From NCBI RefSeq assembly GCF_002086695.1, contig NZ_MVIH01000002.1:434001-498000 (forward strand): 64,000 nt of DNA. The letters run 5' to 3'. Both the position numbers and the translations under genes were made by a program. Source of the stretch: Mycolicibacterium rhodesiae (GTDB lineage: Bacteria; Actinomycetota; Actinomycetes; Mycobacteriales; Mycobacteriaceae). This document shows, piece by piece, positions 17,939 to 26,484 of this stretch. The notes beneath the pieces were generated by a model. The model did not search any database. It worked only from the letters and a program-made list of their open reading frames with translations, and was not told the origin of the DNA. How positions within the stretch are numbered: position 1 is the first letter of the stretch; every line of letters starts with the position of its first letter.

Positions 17939-18907
17939 ATGGAGCACGACTACGAGCAGATGAAGCGCGAAGCGGAGCCTTACATCAAGTTCGAGAAGGA
18001 TCTCGCTAATCGCATTGCTTACATCACCTTTGATCGGCCCGCCGAACTCAACTCGACCACCATGGGGATGCGGCAGAACTTCGCCGACATGATCCACAAA
18101 TGCAATGTCGACGACGACGTGAAGGTGGTGGTCATCCGCGGGGAGGGCAACGACTTCGGCAGCGGTGGCGACCTGCCGGAACAGCGCGAGATGTTGGAGA
18201 ACCCGGGAACATCTCTGCTGCACGAACTTTCGATCAGCGACGAGAGCGTGAAGTACCCGCCCGGCGACTCTTACCGTTACCTGTACACACTCACCGACCA
18301 CTACGCCAAGGCGCGCGCGGGCAACCGGCCGCTGCAGGAGTGCAAGAAGATCACCATCGTGGAAGCGAAGGGGTACTGCTACGGCTGGCACTTCTACCAG
18401 GCCGGTGACGCCGACCTGGTGGTGTCCTCCGACGATGCCCTGTTCGGTCACCCGGCGTTCCGCTACGTCGGCTGGGGGCCCCGCCTGTGGTGGTGGGCCG
18501 AAACGATGGGCCTGCGGAAGTTCTCCGAAATGCTTTTCACCGGACGGCCTTTCACCGCCGCCGAGATGTACGACTGCGGCTTCATCAACAGTGTCGTCCC
18601 GCGCGAGCAACTCGAGGCGGAAACCCTGAAGTATGCGATGGCGTGCTCGAAGACACGCCCCACCGACACCGTCGTCGTGCAGAAGACGTTTCTCGAGCTC
18701 TACAAGCAGCACAAGGGCGAGTACTTCGGCAGCCTTCTCACCGGTGTGGTCGAGGGCATGCTGCCGATGATGACCAACGACCGGGACAACTACCCGGACC
18801 TGACCGAGGGCACCTTCGAGAAGGGCCTCAACAACGTGGTCAAGGACAACGACCTCAACTTCCCGCCAGAGTGGCGGTTGAGCCACTCCGGGCGGAAGAA
18901 ACCCTGA
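17939..18907 (+). CDS. Enoyl-CoA hydratase/isomerase family protein
   Basis: A 322-residue crotonase-fold protein, longer than the usual 260. The oxyanion-hole segment GNDFGSGGDL lies near residues 75-85, and the second half of the fold is recognisable in EAKGYCYGWHF and DDALFGHPAFR. An insert of about 40 residues after the first segment (with DESVKYPPGDSYR) is unlike simple crotonases, and the usual catalytic glutamates are not clearly placed. Hydratase, isomerase or ring-cleaving activity is therefore all possible. Expression is probably controlled by the TetR gene downstream, which shares an operator sequence. The two genes converge and overlap by 53 bases. Confidence 0.85.
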   Translation: MEHDYEQMKREAEPYIKFEKDLANRIAYITFDRPAELNSTTMGMRQNFADMIHKCNVDDDVKVVVIRGEGNDFGSGGDLPEQREMLENPGTSLLHELSISDESVKYPPGDSYRYLYTLTDHYAKARAGNRPLQECKKITIVEAKGYCYGWHFYQAGDADLVVSSDDALFGHPAFRYVGWGPRLWWWAETMGLRKFSEMLFTGRPFTAAEMYDCGFINSVVPREQLEAETLKYAMACSKTRPTDTVVVQKTFLELYKQHKGEYFGSLLTGVVEGMLPMMTNDRDNYPDLTEGTFEKGLNNVVKDNDLNFPPEWRLSHSGRKKP

Positions 18908-19568
18908 CCTGTCCGGCGCGCGGCGCCACGTCGGGGGCGGACCAGAGGCCCACCAGCGCGTCGACCAACTCCTCACCGACCACCAGCCAACCGGAACTCG
19001 CTGACGCTGCGCCGGTCGCCCGCTCACCCTCGATCTCGGCGCAGGTGTGCATCAACAGGTTTCGCGCCATCGTCCACCGGATGACCCGAACGCGTCTCGG
19101 GCGGGCCGGAAGGCACCGGTTGATCCCGCGCACCGTCTTGAGCATCCGCTCCGAGGTCATCGCATACGATCCGACCAGCTCCCGACAGGCTGGGTCGGCC
19201 ATCACCTGGGCCGCGAACCTGGCATAGGTGGTGGTTGTTCCGAGGCCGTGCAGATGCTCGGTCAACGGATGGACCAAGGCGCCGACCCAATCCCGCAACT
19301 CAGGGTTCGGCGGCATATCAGCCAGCTTGCCTCGACGGATCTCATCGATCGCGGCATGGTGCCGAGCCTCGATCGCACGCAGCAGATCCGATCGAGAACC
19401 GAAGTGGTAACAGACGGCAGCGTTGTTGCCCTGGCCGGCGGCATCGCTGATCTGCCGGTTCGACACCGCATACAGACCGTTCTCGGCGAACAGGCGCTCG
19501 GCGGCCACCAGCAGCGCGTCGCGCGTGATCGACGACCGGTCAGTGCGAGGGTCTTTGGCAGAGCTCAC
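18855..19568 (-). CDS. TetR-family transcriptional regulator
   Basis: A 237-residue TetR protein with HTH around residues 18-62 (the segment QGNNAAVCYHFGSR is the recognition helix, a form shared with the TetR at 44845). It starts at GTG 19568 and its last 53 bases overlap the convergent enoyl-CoA hydratase gene. A palindromic site 25 bases upstream of its start matches one in front of the hydratase, which points to both autoregulation and control of the hydratase. It also lies directly downstream of the P450 operon on the same strand. Confidence 0.9.
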   Translation of the reverse strand: MSSAKDPRTDRSSITRDALLVAAERLFAENGLYAVSNRQISDAAGQGNNAAVCYHFGSRSDLLRAIEARHHAAIDEIRRGKLADMPPNPELRDWVGALVHPLTEHLHGLGTTTTYARFAAQVMADPACRELVGSYAMTSERMLKTVRGINRCLPARPRRVRVIRWTMARNLLMHTCAEIEGERATGAASASSGWLVVGEELVDALVGLWSAPDVAPRAGQVRVSSARSGSTATLAGS

Positions 19569-19592
19569 CGCAGTCAGTCAACACACAGCTGG

Positions 19593-19615
19593 AAAGTAAA
19601 TCAAGGTGTTTACTG
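19593..19615. promoter_or_regulatory. Operator copy 2 of the pair, upstream of tetR
   Basis: AAAGTAAAT, seven bases, TTTACTG. Within it AGTAAA and TTTACT are perfect inverted arms eight bases apart. The copy at 17825-17847 has the same layout with one arm change. Confidence 0.7.
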
Positions 19616-19621
19616 GCACGC

Positions 19622-20845
19622 CTAGACCGACACCGGGATGCTGTTCCAACCCCACTGGAAACTCGACGGTGGCCGCAGGGCGCCGTCGGCGTCGATGCGG
19701 TAGTCCGGCACGCGGCGCAGCCACTCCTGCAGCATCACCGCGATCTCCAAGCGGGCCATGTGATAGCCCAAACAGAAATGCTGGCCCCGGCCGAACGCCA
19801 ACGACCGCTGGATCGGACGGTCCCAGCGGAACGCCTCCGGCTCGTCGAACTCCCGCTCGTCGCGGTTGGCCGACGCCAGCAGCGTGATGATCCGCTGGCC
19901 CGGCTGAATCGTGGTGTCGTGAATGGTGAAGGGCTTGCGCACCGTTCGGGCGAACCACTGTGCTGGGGCGCAGTAGCGGATGATCTCCTCACGGGCGACC
20001 GGGACATTGGCCACCGGATCGGCGCGCACCGCCGCGAGCTGATCGGGGTGGCGCAGCAGTTCCCACAACCCGTGCGCGACGATCTTGGGGACGGTCTCGG
20101 TGCCGCCGATGAACACGCCCAACATCTGGACGGCCACTTCACTGTCGGTGAGTGCCGATCCGTCGGGCAGCCGGTAGGCCAGCAGGTTCTCGACGATCGG
20201 CAGTGGGCCGGGGAACGTCCCGGCCCGGACCTGCTGCACCACCGGAATCAGGTACTCGAGGTACCCCGGTCTGGCGTTGGCCACCTCGACGCCGGTGCCC
20301 GGCTCTGCCAGGCTGCCCGCGTTGACGGTGCCCAGCACGTCGGCAGCCAAATCTGTTGGCAGTCCCACCAGTTCGCACACCACGGAGGCGGCGACGATTC
20401 CGCCGTAGTCCTGGGTGAGGTCAAAGCTGCCGCGTGGCAGCAACTCGTCGAGACGCTCGTTGGCCAGTGCGCGGATGCGGTCCTGCCATGCCGCGACGGA
20501 CTTCGGCCGGAATGGCGCCGCCGTGCAACGCCGAACGTCGTCATAGAGCGGCGCGTCGAAGTTCGCGTGAAACGGCAACGGATGCAATGGCGGGTCGGCA
20601 ACCGGCCCATGATTGCGGTGTGCCAGTACCGTCGCTGCGGGCAGGGTTCCCTCGGATGCGACGAAGGTGCCGTCGTTGATCGCCAGCACGTTCCAGACGT
20701 CGTCGAACCGGGACAGTGCAAAGGTGTCGAGCTCGTCGACGTAGTACACCGGGTGATGACCACGCAGCGTCCGGTAAAACGGGCGCGGATCGGCCATCAC
20801 CGCCGGATCGAACGGGCTGTACGAGAAGTCCTGCGGCACGGTCAT
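19622..20845 (-). CDS. Cytochrome P450
   Basis: A 407-residue soluble P450. The haem-binding loop FGRGQHFCLG contains the cysteine ligand at residue 358, the K-helix ExxR is EEIIR, and the I-helix carries GGTETV with the threonine needed for oxygen activation. It is the last gene of the operon P450 - ferredoxin - EthD-like - P450. Its ATG at 20845 shares one base with the stop of the EthD-like gene (TAATG). The ferredoxin two genes upstream is the likely electron donor. The CYP subfamily and substrate are not assigned. Confidence 0.92.
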   Translation of the reverse strand: MTVPQDFSYSPFDPAVMADPRPFYRTLRGHHPVYYVDELDTFALSRFDDVWNVLAINDGTFVASEGTLPAATVLAHRNHGPVADPPLHPLPFHANFDAPLYDDVRRCTAAPFRPKSVAAWQDRIRALANERLDELLPRGSFDLTQDYGGIVAASVVCELVGLPTDLAADVLGTVNAGSLAEPGTGVEVANARPGYLEYLIPVVQQVRAGTFPGPLPIVENLLAYRLPDGSALTDSEVAVQMLGVFIGGTETVPKIVAHGLWELLRHPDQLAAVRADPVANVPVAREEIIRYCAPAQWFARTVRKPFTIHDTTIQPGQRIITLLASANRDEREFDEPEAFRWDRPIQRSLAFGRGQHFCLGYHMARLEIAVMLQEWLRRVPDYRIDADGALRPPSSFQWGWNSIPVSV

Positions 20846-21549
20846 TATCGGAGTGGCGACGGCGGTAGAGCCTGCAGGATGGAGTCCTCCCATCCGTCAC
20901 GCAGCGCCGGCGCGACGGACATCCACGTGACGATCTCGGCCGGTGGGCTGTCCTTCCACGACGGGTAATGGTTTTCGAAGCAGTCCCAGTCGCCGTCGAG
21001 AGCCCAGTAGTGGATCACCTCGTTGAAGCGGAACGTCGTGATGAAGGACCCGAGCCAGCGCTTGCCGGTGCGCTCCGACCATGGGACGTAGAGGCGTTCC
21101 AACTCGCGGATGTAGTCGTCCTGCTTGCCCGGTTTGGTCTGCATGATCTCCTGGATCACCAGCCCCGCAGTGAAGTGCGAGTCCTTGAGCTCCGCCAGCG
21201 TGCGGTTGCTGCGTCCGGCGTACATGATCCGGCCCTCCCCCGATGCTCCGGCAGCGGCGAGGTAGTCCGACCACTGCGCGGCGGCCTCGCGATGGCTGCC
21301 GCCGGGCGCCTGCGCCCGTCCGATCCGGGCATAGTCGGCGAATGCGTCGATCTCCCAGATGATCGTCACCTGCGGCCAGTGTCCGTTGTACGGAGTGGTC
21401 TCCCAGATCGAGAACAGCCGCGCCCCAAGCTGTTCCATCATCGGCTGATACACACTGGTGAACTTCTCGGTGAACCGATCGCTACGCTCGGAGCCCAGCG
21501 CGATGGTCTCGTGTAGGTACAGCAGGGTGTGGCTGAAGTACTTCTTCAC
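20845..21549 (-). CDS. EthD/NIPSNAP-like dimeric alpha-beta barrel protein
   Basis: A 234-residue protein of unknown function. The segments around residues 30-60 (YQPMMEQLGARLFSIWETT) and 130-190 (VIQEIMQTKPGKQDDYIREL) look like two ferredoxin-like barrel units as in NIPSNAP or EthD proteins, accessory proteins often co-encoded with P450s. It lies between a ferredoxin (3-base gap) and a P450 (1-base overlap), so translational coupling is certain and a role in the P450 pathway is likely. It could be an isomerase or cyclase of the product; no catalytic residues are recognised. Confidence 0.6.
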   Translation of the reverse strand: MKKYFSHTLLYLHETIALGSERSDRFTEKFTSVYQPMMEQLGARLFSIWETTPYNGHWPQVTIIWEIDAFADYARIGRAQAPGGSHREAAAQWSDYLAAAGASGEGRIMYAGRSNRTLAELKDSHFTAGLVIQEIMQTKPGKQDDYIRELERLYVPWSERTGKRWLGSFITTFRFNEVIHYWALDGDWDCFENHYPSWKDSPPAEIVTWMSVAPALRDGWEDSILQALPPSPLR

Positions 21550-21552
21550 GGG

Positions 21553-21747
21553 TCAGTCCTCGATCAGGGTGAGCGCCGCGGCCGGACACTGGGTGACGGC
21601 TTGCAGCATCCGCGTCCGGTCCGCTTCGGGCCGCTGGTCGCCGTGAATACGGACGCTGCCGTCGTCGTCGACTTCGAACACGTCCTCGGCGATCGTCTCG
21701 CAGACACCGTGCCCCGTGCACTTGGTCAGGTCCACTTCGATACGCAT
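21553..21747 (-). CDS. 3Fe-4S ferredoxin of the P450 type
   Basis: A 64-residue ferredoxin. Cluster ligands are Cys10, Cys16 and Cys54 (in the CP motif), and the fourth position of the classical set is His13 in CTGHGVC, so it is a 3Fe-4S protein of the kind that serves mycobacterial P450s. ATG 21747 is used because GTGAGG precedes it; a GTG at 21765 would add six unconserved residues. It is flanked by two P450 genes in the same operon and probably feeds electrons to either. No ferredoxin reductase is nearby. Confidence 0.92.
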   Translation of the reverse strand: MRIEVDLTKCTGHGVCETIAEDVFEVDDDGSVRIHGDQRPEADRTRMLQAVTQCPAAALTLIED

Positions 21748-21761
21748 AGCCCGCCTCACGC

Positions 21762-23003
21762 TCACCGCACGAACGCGGGGAGTCGCTTGATCCCGTGCAC
21801 GAAACTACTCAACAGATAGTCTGGCTCACCGAGCTCGACGTCGACCCGGAACAACAACTCGCGGAACAGATTCCGCAGCTCCGTCCTCGCCAACTGGTTG
21901 CCGAGGCAGAAGTGTGGGCCGCCGCCACCGAAGCCCAGGTGCGGGTTCGGCGAGCGCTTCAGGTCGAACGCGCCCGGCCGGTCGAAGGCGGCCTCGTCCC
22001 GGTTCGCCGAGCAATAGAACAAGCCGACCTTCTCCCCCGCCTTGAGCTGCTGGCCGGCGAGTTCGGTGTCTTGCGCGACGAACCGGGCGAACTGCAGCAC
22101 CGGCGTCGCCCAGCGGATGAACTCCTCGACCGCGGGTCCGATCCGGCCGTCGAAATCGGCCATCAGCCAGGCGCGTTGGTCCGGGTTCGCCGCGAGCGCC
22201 AGCATCGCGTGCGAGGTCGTCTGCTTGGTGGTGTCGTTGCCTCCCGAGGCCAGCAGCACCAGAAACGCGCCGATCTCCTCGTCGGTGAGCCGGTGCCCGT
22301 CGACTTCGGCGTTGACGATGCTGGTCATCAAGTCATCGCCCGGGTGCCTGCGGCGGAACTTGGCCAACTCGATGCCGGTGCCCGCCAACAGGAACATCTC
22401 GTTGACGGTCGCCTCGGCGCGCTCCTCGATCGTGGCGTACTCGTCATCACTCATGGAGAACAGCTTCTCGGCGGCCTTGGCCACCGCCTCGCGGTCGGAG
22501 TTGGGTACGCCCAGCATCTCGGAGATCGTCATCATCGGCAGTCGTGCCGAGCAGGCCGCGACGAAATCGACCTCACCGGCGCCGACGAGTTCGTCGACCA
22601 CGGTGGCAGCGTTCTTGCGGACCTGCTCGTCGATCTGGGCGACGTTGCGCGGAGTGAATGCCGAGCTGATGAGCCGGCGATACACCGTGTGTTGCGGCGG
22701 ATCCATCATCAGGAAGAACGTGGCGATCCGCTGGATGTCGGCGGGCATCGGGTCCAGCGCGATGCCCTGCGCGGAGCTGAACAGCTCGGGGTGCAGGCTG
22801 GCGTGGACGATGTCGGCGCGCCGGGTCAACGCCCAGAAGCCGGGCTCGTCCATCGGGAACAACGAGGGGAACGGCTCATGCCAGGTGAGTCCGTCGGTGG
22901 CCCGCAAAGCGGCGAAGGTCTGGTCGCGGACGTCGAAGGTCTGGCCCCAGAATCGCCGCGACGTGATGTCGTGGGGGCTGTACCCACGCTGGTCCGCCGA
23001 CAC
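21762..23003 (-). CDS. Cytochrome P450
   Basis: A 413-residue P450. The haem loop FGGGGPHFCLG holds the cysteine ligand at residue 366, the I-helix is SGGNDTTK, and the K-helix motif is EEFIR. The segments FLMMDPPQHTVYRRL and SSAFTPR resemble actinobacterial CYP125/CYP142-like or CYP189-like enzymes that act on large hydrophobic rings; the exact family is not claimed. The start is GTG 23003, with GTG 23009 as alternative. It leads the four-gene minus-strand operon and is divergent from a TetR gene 105 bases away. Confidence 0.92.
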   Translation of the reverse strand: MSADQRGYSPHDITSRRFWGQTFDVRDQTFAALRATDGLTWHEPFPSLFPMDEPGFWALTRRADIVHASLHPELFSSAQGIALDPMPADIQRIATFFLMMDPPQHTVYRRLISSAFTPRNVAQIDEQVRKNAATVVDELVGAGEVDFVAACSARLPMMTISEMLGVPNSDREAVAKAAEKLFSMSDDEYATIEERAEATVNEMFLLAGTGIELAKFRRRHPGDDLMTSIVNAEVDGHRLTDEEIGAFLVLLASGGNDTTKQTTSHAMLALAANPDQRAWLMADFDGRIGPAVEEFIRWATPVLQFARFVAQDTELAGQQLKAGEKVGLFYCSANRDEAAFDRPGAFDLKRSPNPHLGFGGGGPHFCLGNQLARTELRNLFRELLFRVDVELGEPDYLLSSFVHGIKRLPAFVR

Positions 23004-23108
23004 GTGCACAGCGTGACACTTTGCCCAGTATTTGTAAAGACAGTGTTTTCGCTCTCGGATGTGTGAACTCCGCGTGACACCCGGGCCGCGACCTGTAATC
23101 CTGTACAC

Positions 23109-23654
23109 GTGAGCCCGGCAGGAACCACCGCTGTGATCCCCGACGATGACGAAACCTCGTCGCGGCGGCGCATCCTCAACGCCACCGCCGAAGTGCTCGC
23201 TCGAAGCGGGCAGACCAAGCTCAGTCTGTCCGAGGTTGCTCTGCAGGCCGGGGTGTCCCGGCCCACCCTGTACCGCTGGTTCGCCTCCAAGACCGAGTTG
23301 CTCGACGCTTTCGGCGCCTACGAGCGGGAGATGTTCGACACCGGCATCAGCCGGGCCACCGCCGGGCTGAGGGGAACCGACAAACTCGACGCGGCATTGC
23401 AGTTCATCGTCTCCTACCAGCAGACCTATTCCGGGGTCCGGCTGATCGACATCGAACCCGAGGTGGTGATCGCCCAGTTGGACCGCATCCTGCCACTGAT
23501 GCGGACCCGGCTGCTGCGGCTGCTGAGCGGACCGAACGCGGAGATCAAGGCCGCCACTGCAATTCGGGTCGCGATATCGCATTACGTGGTTCGCAGCGAC
23601 GACGCCGACCAGTTCCTGGCCCAGCTGCGCCATGCCGTCGGCATCAAACAGTGA
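23109..23654 (+). CDS. TetR-family transcriptional regulator
   Basis: A 181-residue TetR protein with HTH at about residues 22-65 (VALQAGVSRPTLYRWFASK). GTG start. It is divergent from the P450-led operon, and its stop overlaps the GTG of an F420 oxidoreductase (GTGA at 23651). The obvious targets are the P450 operon and its own operon. The 105-base region between them contains AT-rich segments but no strong palindrome, so the operator is not visible. Confidence 0.9.
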   Translation: MSPAGTTAVIPDDDETSSRRRILNATAEVLARSGQTKLSLSEVALQAGVSRPTLYRWFASKTELLDAFGAYEREMFDTGISRATAGLRGTDKLDAALQFIVSYQQTYSGVRLIDIEPEVVIAQLDRILPLMRTRLLRLLSGPNAEIKAATAIRVAISHYVVRSDDADQFLAQLRHAVGIKQ

Positions 23655-24586
23655 CCCCACCCCTCGACATCGGGATCTACGTCCCGCAGATGGGATTCAG
23701 CTACGCCGAGGTAGTGCACCGCGCGCAACGCTGTGAGGAACTCGGCATCGGCTCGTTGTGGCTCTACGACCACATGTACGGCCCCGGTGTCCCCGGCATC
23801 GACTCGCTGGAGGCCTGGACGTTGGCCACCGCTCTGCTGAGCCGCACCGAGCGCCTGCGCGTGGGGCATATGGTGCTGTGCAACCAGTTTCGTCATCCCG
23901 CCGTGCTGGCGAAGATGGCCACCACCCTGGACCAGATCTCGGGCGGTCGGCTGGAGCTGGGTATCGGCAGCGGATCCATCGAGGACGAACACCACCGGCT
24001 CGGACTGGACTGGGGCACGTTCGCGGAGCGCTCCGAGCGACTGCAGGAGACGCTGGAGATCCTCACCCAGGCGTTCGCCGAGCGACGGATCGATTACAGC
24101 GGAACCTATTTCACGGTTCGCGACATGCCGATCGAACCAGGACCGGTTCAACAGCCACGACCGCCGATCGTGGTGGGCGGATCCGGAGAGAAGTACACCC
24201 TGCCGCTGGTCGCCCGCTACGCCGACGTCTGGAACGTTCCCACCTATGCCCTCGGCGAGATGGAGCACAAACTTTCCGTCCTGCGGGGGATCTGCGAGGA
24301 CGTCGGCCGGGATCCTGACTCGATCGTGATGTCGGTGGAGGCCGTGCTGGCCCTGGCACCGGATTCCGCCGCGTTGGAGGGCGTGCGTCAGGTCGCCGAG
24401 AAGCGGTTCGGCGGGCCGGGTTTCGGCTTGCACGAGGGCGGCCTGGTCGGCACGCCTGCCGCGATCGTCGACCGACTTGGTGCACTTAGGGAAATGGGCT
24501 TCGGGCAGGTGGTGTTCTTCACCCACGACCGGGCGTCGGACGCGACCCTGGAACTGCTTGCCGCCGAGGTCCTGCCGCAGCTTTAG
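23651..24586 (+). CDS. LLM-class F420-dependent oxidoreductase
   Basis: A 311-residue luciferase-like enzyme with IGIYVPQMGFSYAE at the N terminus, LWLYDHMYGPG, LRVGHMVLCNQFRHP, LELGIGSGSIEDEH and the GG-containing phosphate-binding segment IVVGGSGEK. It is translationally coupled to the TetR gene before it and convergent with the alcohol dehydrogenase gene (stop codons overlap by a few bases). Context suggests a reduction or Baeyer-Villiger-type step following the P450 reactions. Substrate unknown. Confidence 0.9.
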   Translation: MTPPLDIGIYVPQMGFSYAEVVHRAQRCEELGIGSLWLYDHMYGPGVPGIDSLEAWTLATALLSRTERLRVGHMVLCNQFRHPAVLAKMATTLDQISGGRLELGIGSGSIEDEHHRLGLDWGTFAERSERLQETLEILTQAFAERRIDYSGTYFTVRDMPIEPGPVQQPRPPIVVGGSGEKYTLPLVARYADVWNVPTYALGEMEHKLSVLRGICEDVGRDPDSIVMSVEAVLALAPDSAALEGVRQVAEKRFGGPGFGLHEGGLVGTPAAIVDRLGALREMGFGQVVFFTHDRASDATLELLAAEVLPQL

Positions 24587-25593
24587 GCGAAGGTGACGAC
24601 GACCTTGTCGGCGGCACCCGGCGTCAACGCGGTCTGTAGCGCGTCCTGCACATCGCCGAAATCGAAGGTGTGGCTGACGATCACCGCGTACTTCTCCCAG
24701 TTGGCGATCAGATCCTTGGTCACGTCGAAGATCTCGGTGGGATAGCCCATTGATCCGACGATGGTGATCTCGTTGGCCATGATGTTGACGAAGTCCACTC
24801 CCACCGGCTCCTTGTGCACGGCGACCACCCCCAGTCGCGCGCCGATCTGTGCCGCCGCCAGCGCCGTGTTGATCACCGCGGGTGCGCCGGCGGCGTCGAG
24901 GTAGATGTCGGTGCCCGACTTGCCCGGCCACATCGCCTTGCCCTTGCCGTGCAACGCGACCAGGCGCCGCGCCACGTCCTCATCGCCGGCATTGATCACC
25001 GAGTCGGCGCCGACGGCCAGCGCCTTGTCCAGCCGCGAGCCGATCAGGTCCACCACGGTCACGTGACTGACACCGAGGGCCTTGTAGGCGATGGTGGCGC
25101 CCAGGCCGATGGGCCCGGCACCGAAAACCGCCACCTTGTCCGCCGGTGCGGGTCTGGTCTGGTTGACGCCGTGCCGGGCCACGGCCATCGGTTCGTTGAG
25201 GGCGGCGACTTCGAACGGGATGTCCGCCGGGATCACCTCGATGCTCTGCCCGCGCACGGCGTTTTCGACGATGAGGTATTCGGCCAGCGCTCCGGTGGCG
25301 CCGCCGTTGCCGATGATTCCGCTCGGTGCGCCGATCGGGTTGATCACCACGTGGTCGCCGACGGTGACGCCGGTGACGTCGCGGCCGACCTCGACGACCT
25401 CGCCCGCCGGTTCATGCCCGAGCGGCATGCGGCCCTGACGCGGGGGCAGCCCACCCATCGAGATGTACAGCGCGTCCGAGCCGCAGATGCCGCAGGCTCT
25501 GATCTTCACCAGGACATCGGCTGGCCCCACCACCGGATCGGCGACATCGACGACGTCGGTCTGGCCCGGCCCGGTGATCATCGCTGCTCTCAT
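24583..25593 (-). CDS. Zinc-dependent alcohol dehydrogenase (MDR family)
   Basis: A 336-residue medium-chain dehydrogenase. The catalytic zinc ligands are Cys37 in CGICGSD and the GHE motif at about residues 60-62. The Rossmann motif GAGPIGLG follows. The four-cysteine structural-zinc lobe is absent (the region after NPIGAPSG has no cysteines), which marks a sorbitol- or threonine-dehydrogenase-like subset. ATG 25593 has AGGA five bases upstream. It is divergent from an SDR and from a promoter with a short leaderless frame (25678). Likely oxidises a hydroxylated P450 product; that is inference. Confidence 0.87.
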   Translation of the reverse strand: MRAAMITGPGQTDVVDVADPVVGPADVLVKIRACGICGSDALYISMGGLPPRQGRMPLGHEPAGEVVEVGRDVTGVTVGDHVVINPIGAPSGIIGNGGATGALAEYLIVENAVRGQSIEVIPADIPFEVAALNEPMAVARHGVNQTRPAPADKVAVFGAGPIGLGATIAYKALGVSHVTVVDLIGSRLDKALAVGADSVINAGDEDVARRLVALHGKGKAMWPGKSGTDIYLDAAGAPAVINTALAAAQIGARLGVVAVHKEPVGVDFVNIMANEITIVGSMGYPTEIFDVTKDLIANWEKYAVIVSHTFDFGDVQDALQTALTPGAADKVVVTFA

Positions 25594-25641
25594 CGGTTCC
25601 TCACAGATCAACTCGCACAATGCTTTTCGAATAATCGACGG

Positions 25642-25670
25642 TTGACACCGGCGGTGCCGCACCCTACCGT
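25642..25670 (+). promoter_or_regulatory. Sigma70-type promoter for a leaderless short frame and SDR
   Basis: TTGACA (25642-25647), a 17-base spacer and TACCGT (25665-25670). The ATG at 25678 begins seven bases after the -10, where transcription should start. Confidence 0.6.
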
Positions 25671-25677
25671 GACCGTC

Positions 25678-25722
25678 ATGGTAAGGCACACGGCCGCCGG
25701 GTCGTCCCGGTTCGCCCGATGA
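25678..25722 (+). CDS. Leaderless 14-codon upstream ORF overlapping the SDR start
   Basis: The frame encodes MVRHTAAGSSRFAR and ends in TGA at 25720-25722, which overlaps the SDR ATG at 25719 (ATGA). Because the promoter places transcription start at or next to its first base, ribosomes should translate this leader first and re-initiate on the SDR gene. The downstream SDR has no independent ribosome site. A regulatory function is inferred only from the arrangement; a simple translation-coupling leader is the alternative. Confidence 0.45.
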   Translation: MVRHTAAGSSRFAR

Positions 25723-26471
25723 GCAAGCCGCTCGCCGGGCGCCGCGCGGTAGTCACCGGCGCGGCCAGCGGGTTGGGCGCCGCGGCAGTCCGGGCCCTGA
25801 CCAAGGCCGGTGCCGACGTCGTCGCGACCTATCACCAGACCGAACCCGCCGATGATTCGCACGCCATCTGGGTGCCGTGCGACGCCCGGGACGCCGACTC
25901 GGTGAACGCGATGATCGACGCCGCGGTGGCGGCGATGGGCGGCCTCGACGTCCTGGTCAACGCGGCGGGCCTGTGGCATCAGGGCGTGCCAGGCCAGATC
26001 ACCACCGCCGACATCGACTTCGTGCTCGACACCAACGTCAAGACCACGATCCTCACCAATCAGGCCGCGTACGCGGTGATGCGCAAATCCGGCGGGCGCA
26101 TCATCAATTTCGGCTCGGCCGAGGCGGTGATGGGCAGTCCGATCTCCGCGGTGTACGCCGCGGCCAAGGGTGCGGTGCAGGCCTGGACCCGCTCGGCGGC
26201 CAAGGCCTGGGCGGCGGACAACGTGACGGTCAATGCGCTGGCGCCGGCGATGCAGACGCGCGGTGCGGACCGGCTCCGCGAATTCCTCGGCCCGGATGCG
26301 GCGCCGTTCATCGATCAGCAGATCAAAGCCACCATCCCGCTGGGTGGCGCACTCGGCGATCCCGACCGCGATCTCGGACCCGTGCTGGTGTTCCTGGCCG
26401 GCGAGGGCTCGCACTTCATCACCGGCCAACTGCTGCCGGTCGATGGCGGGCTGATCATGGTCGGCGGCTGA
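25719..26471 (+). CDS. SDR-family oxidoreductase
   Basis: A 250-residue short-chain dehydrogenase: TGAASGLG at residues 14-21, NAAG after the fourth strand, VYAAAKG active-site segment with the YxxxK pattern, and a C-terminal GQLLPVDGGL tail. It has no Shine-Dalgarno sequence; translation is probably coupled to the 14-codon upstream frame. The neighbouring alcohol dehydrogenase and P450 operon suggest it handles ketone/alcohol interconversion in the same pathway. The final step is unknown. Confidence 0.88.
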   Translation: MSKPLAGRRAVVTGAASGLGAAAVRALTKAGADVVATYHQTEPADDSHAIWVPCDARDADSVNAMIDAAVAAMGGLDVLVNAAGLWHQGVPGQITTADIDFVLDTNVKTTILTNQAAYAVMRKSGGRIINFGSAEAVMGSPISAVYAAAKGAVQAWTRSAAKAWAADNVTVNALAPAMQTRGADRLREFLGPDAAPFIDQQIKATIPLGGALGDPDRDLGPVLVFLAGEGSHFITGQLLPVDGGLIMVGG

Positions 26472-26484
26472 GCCGTCGGTGAAT

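Noticed and set aside
23004..23108. Search for an operator between the P450 operon and TetR
   Set aside because: AT-rich pieces are present but no inverted repeat was strong enough to report.
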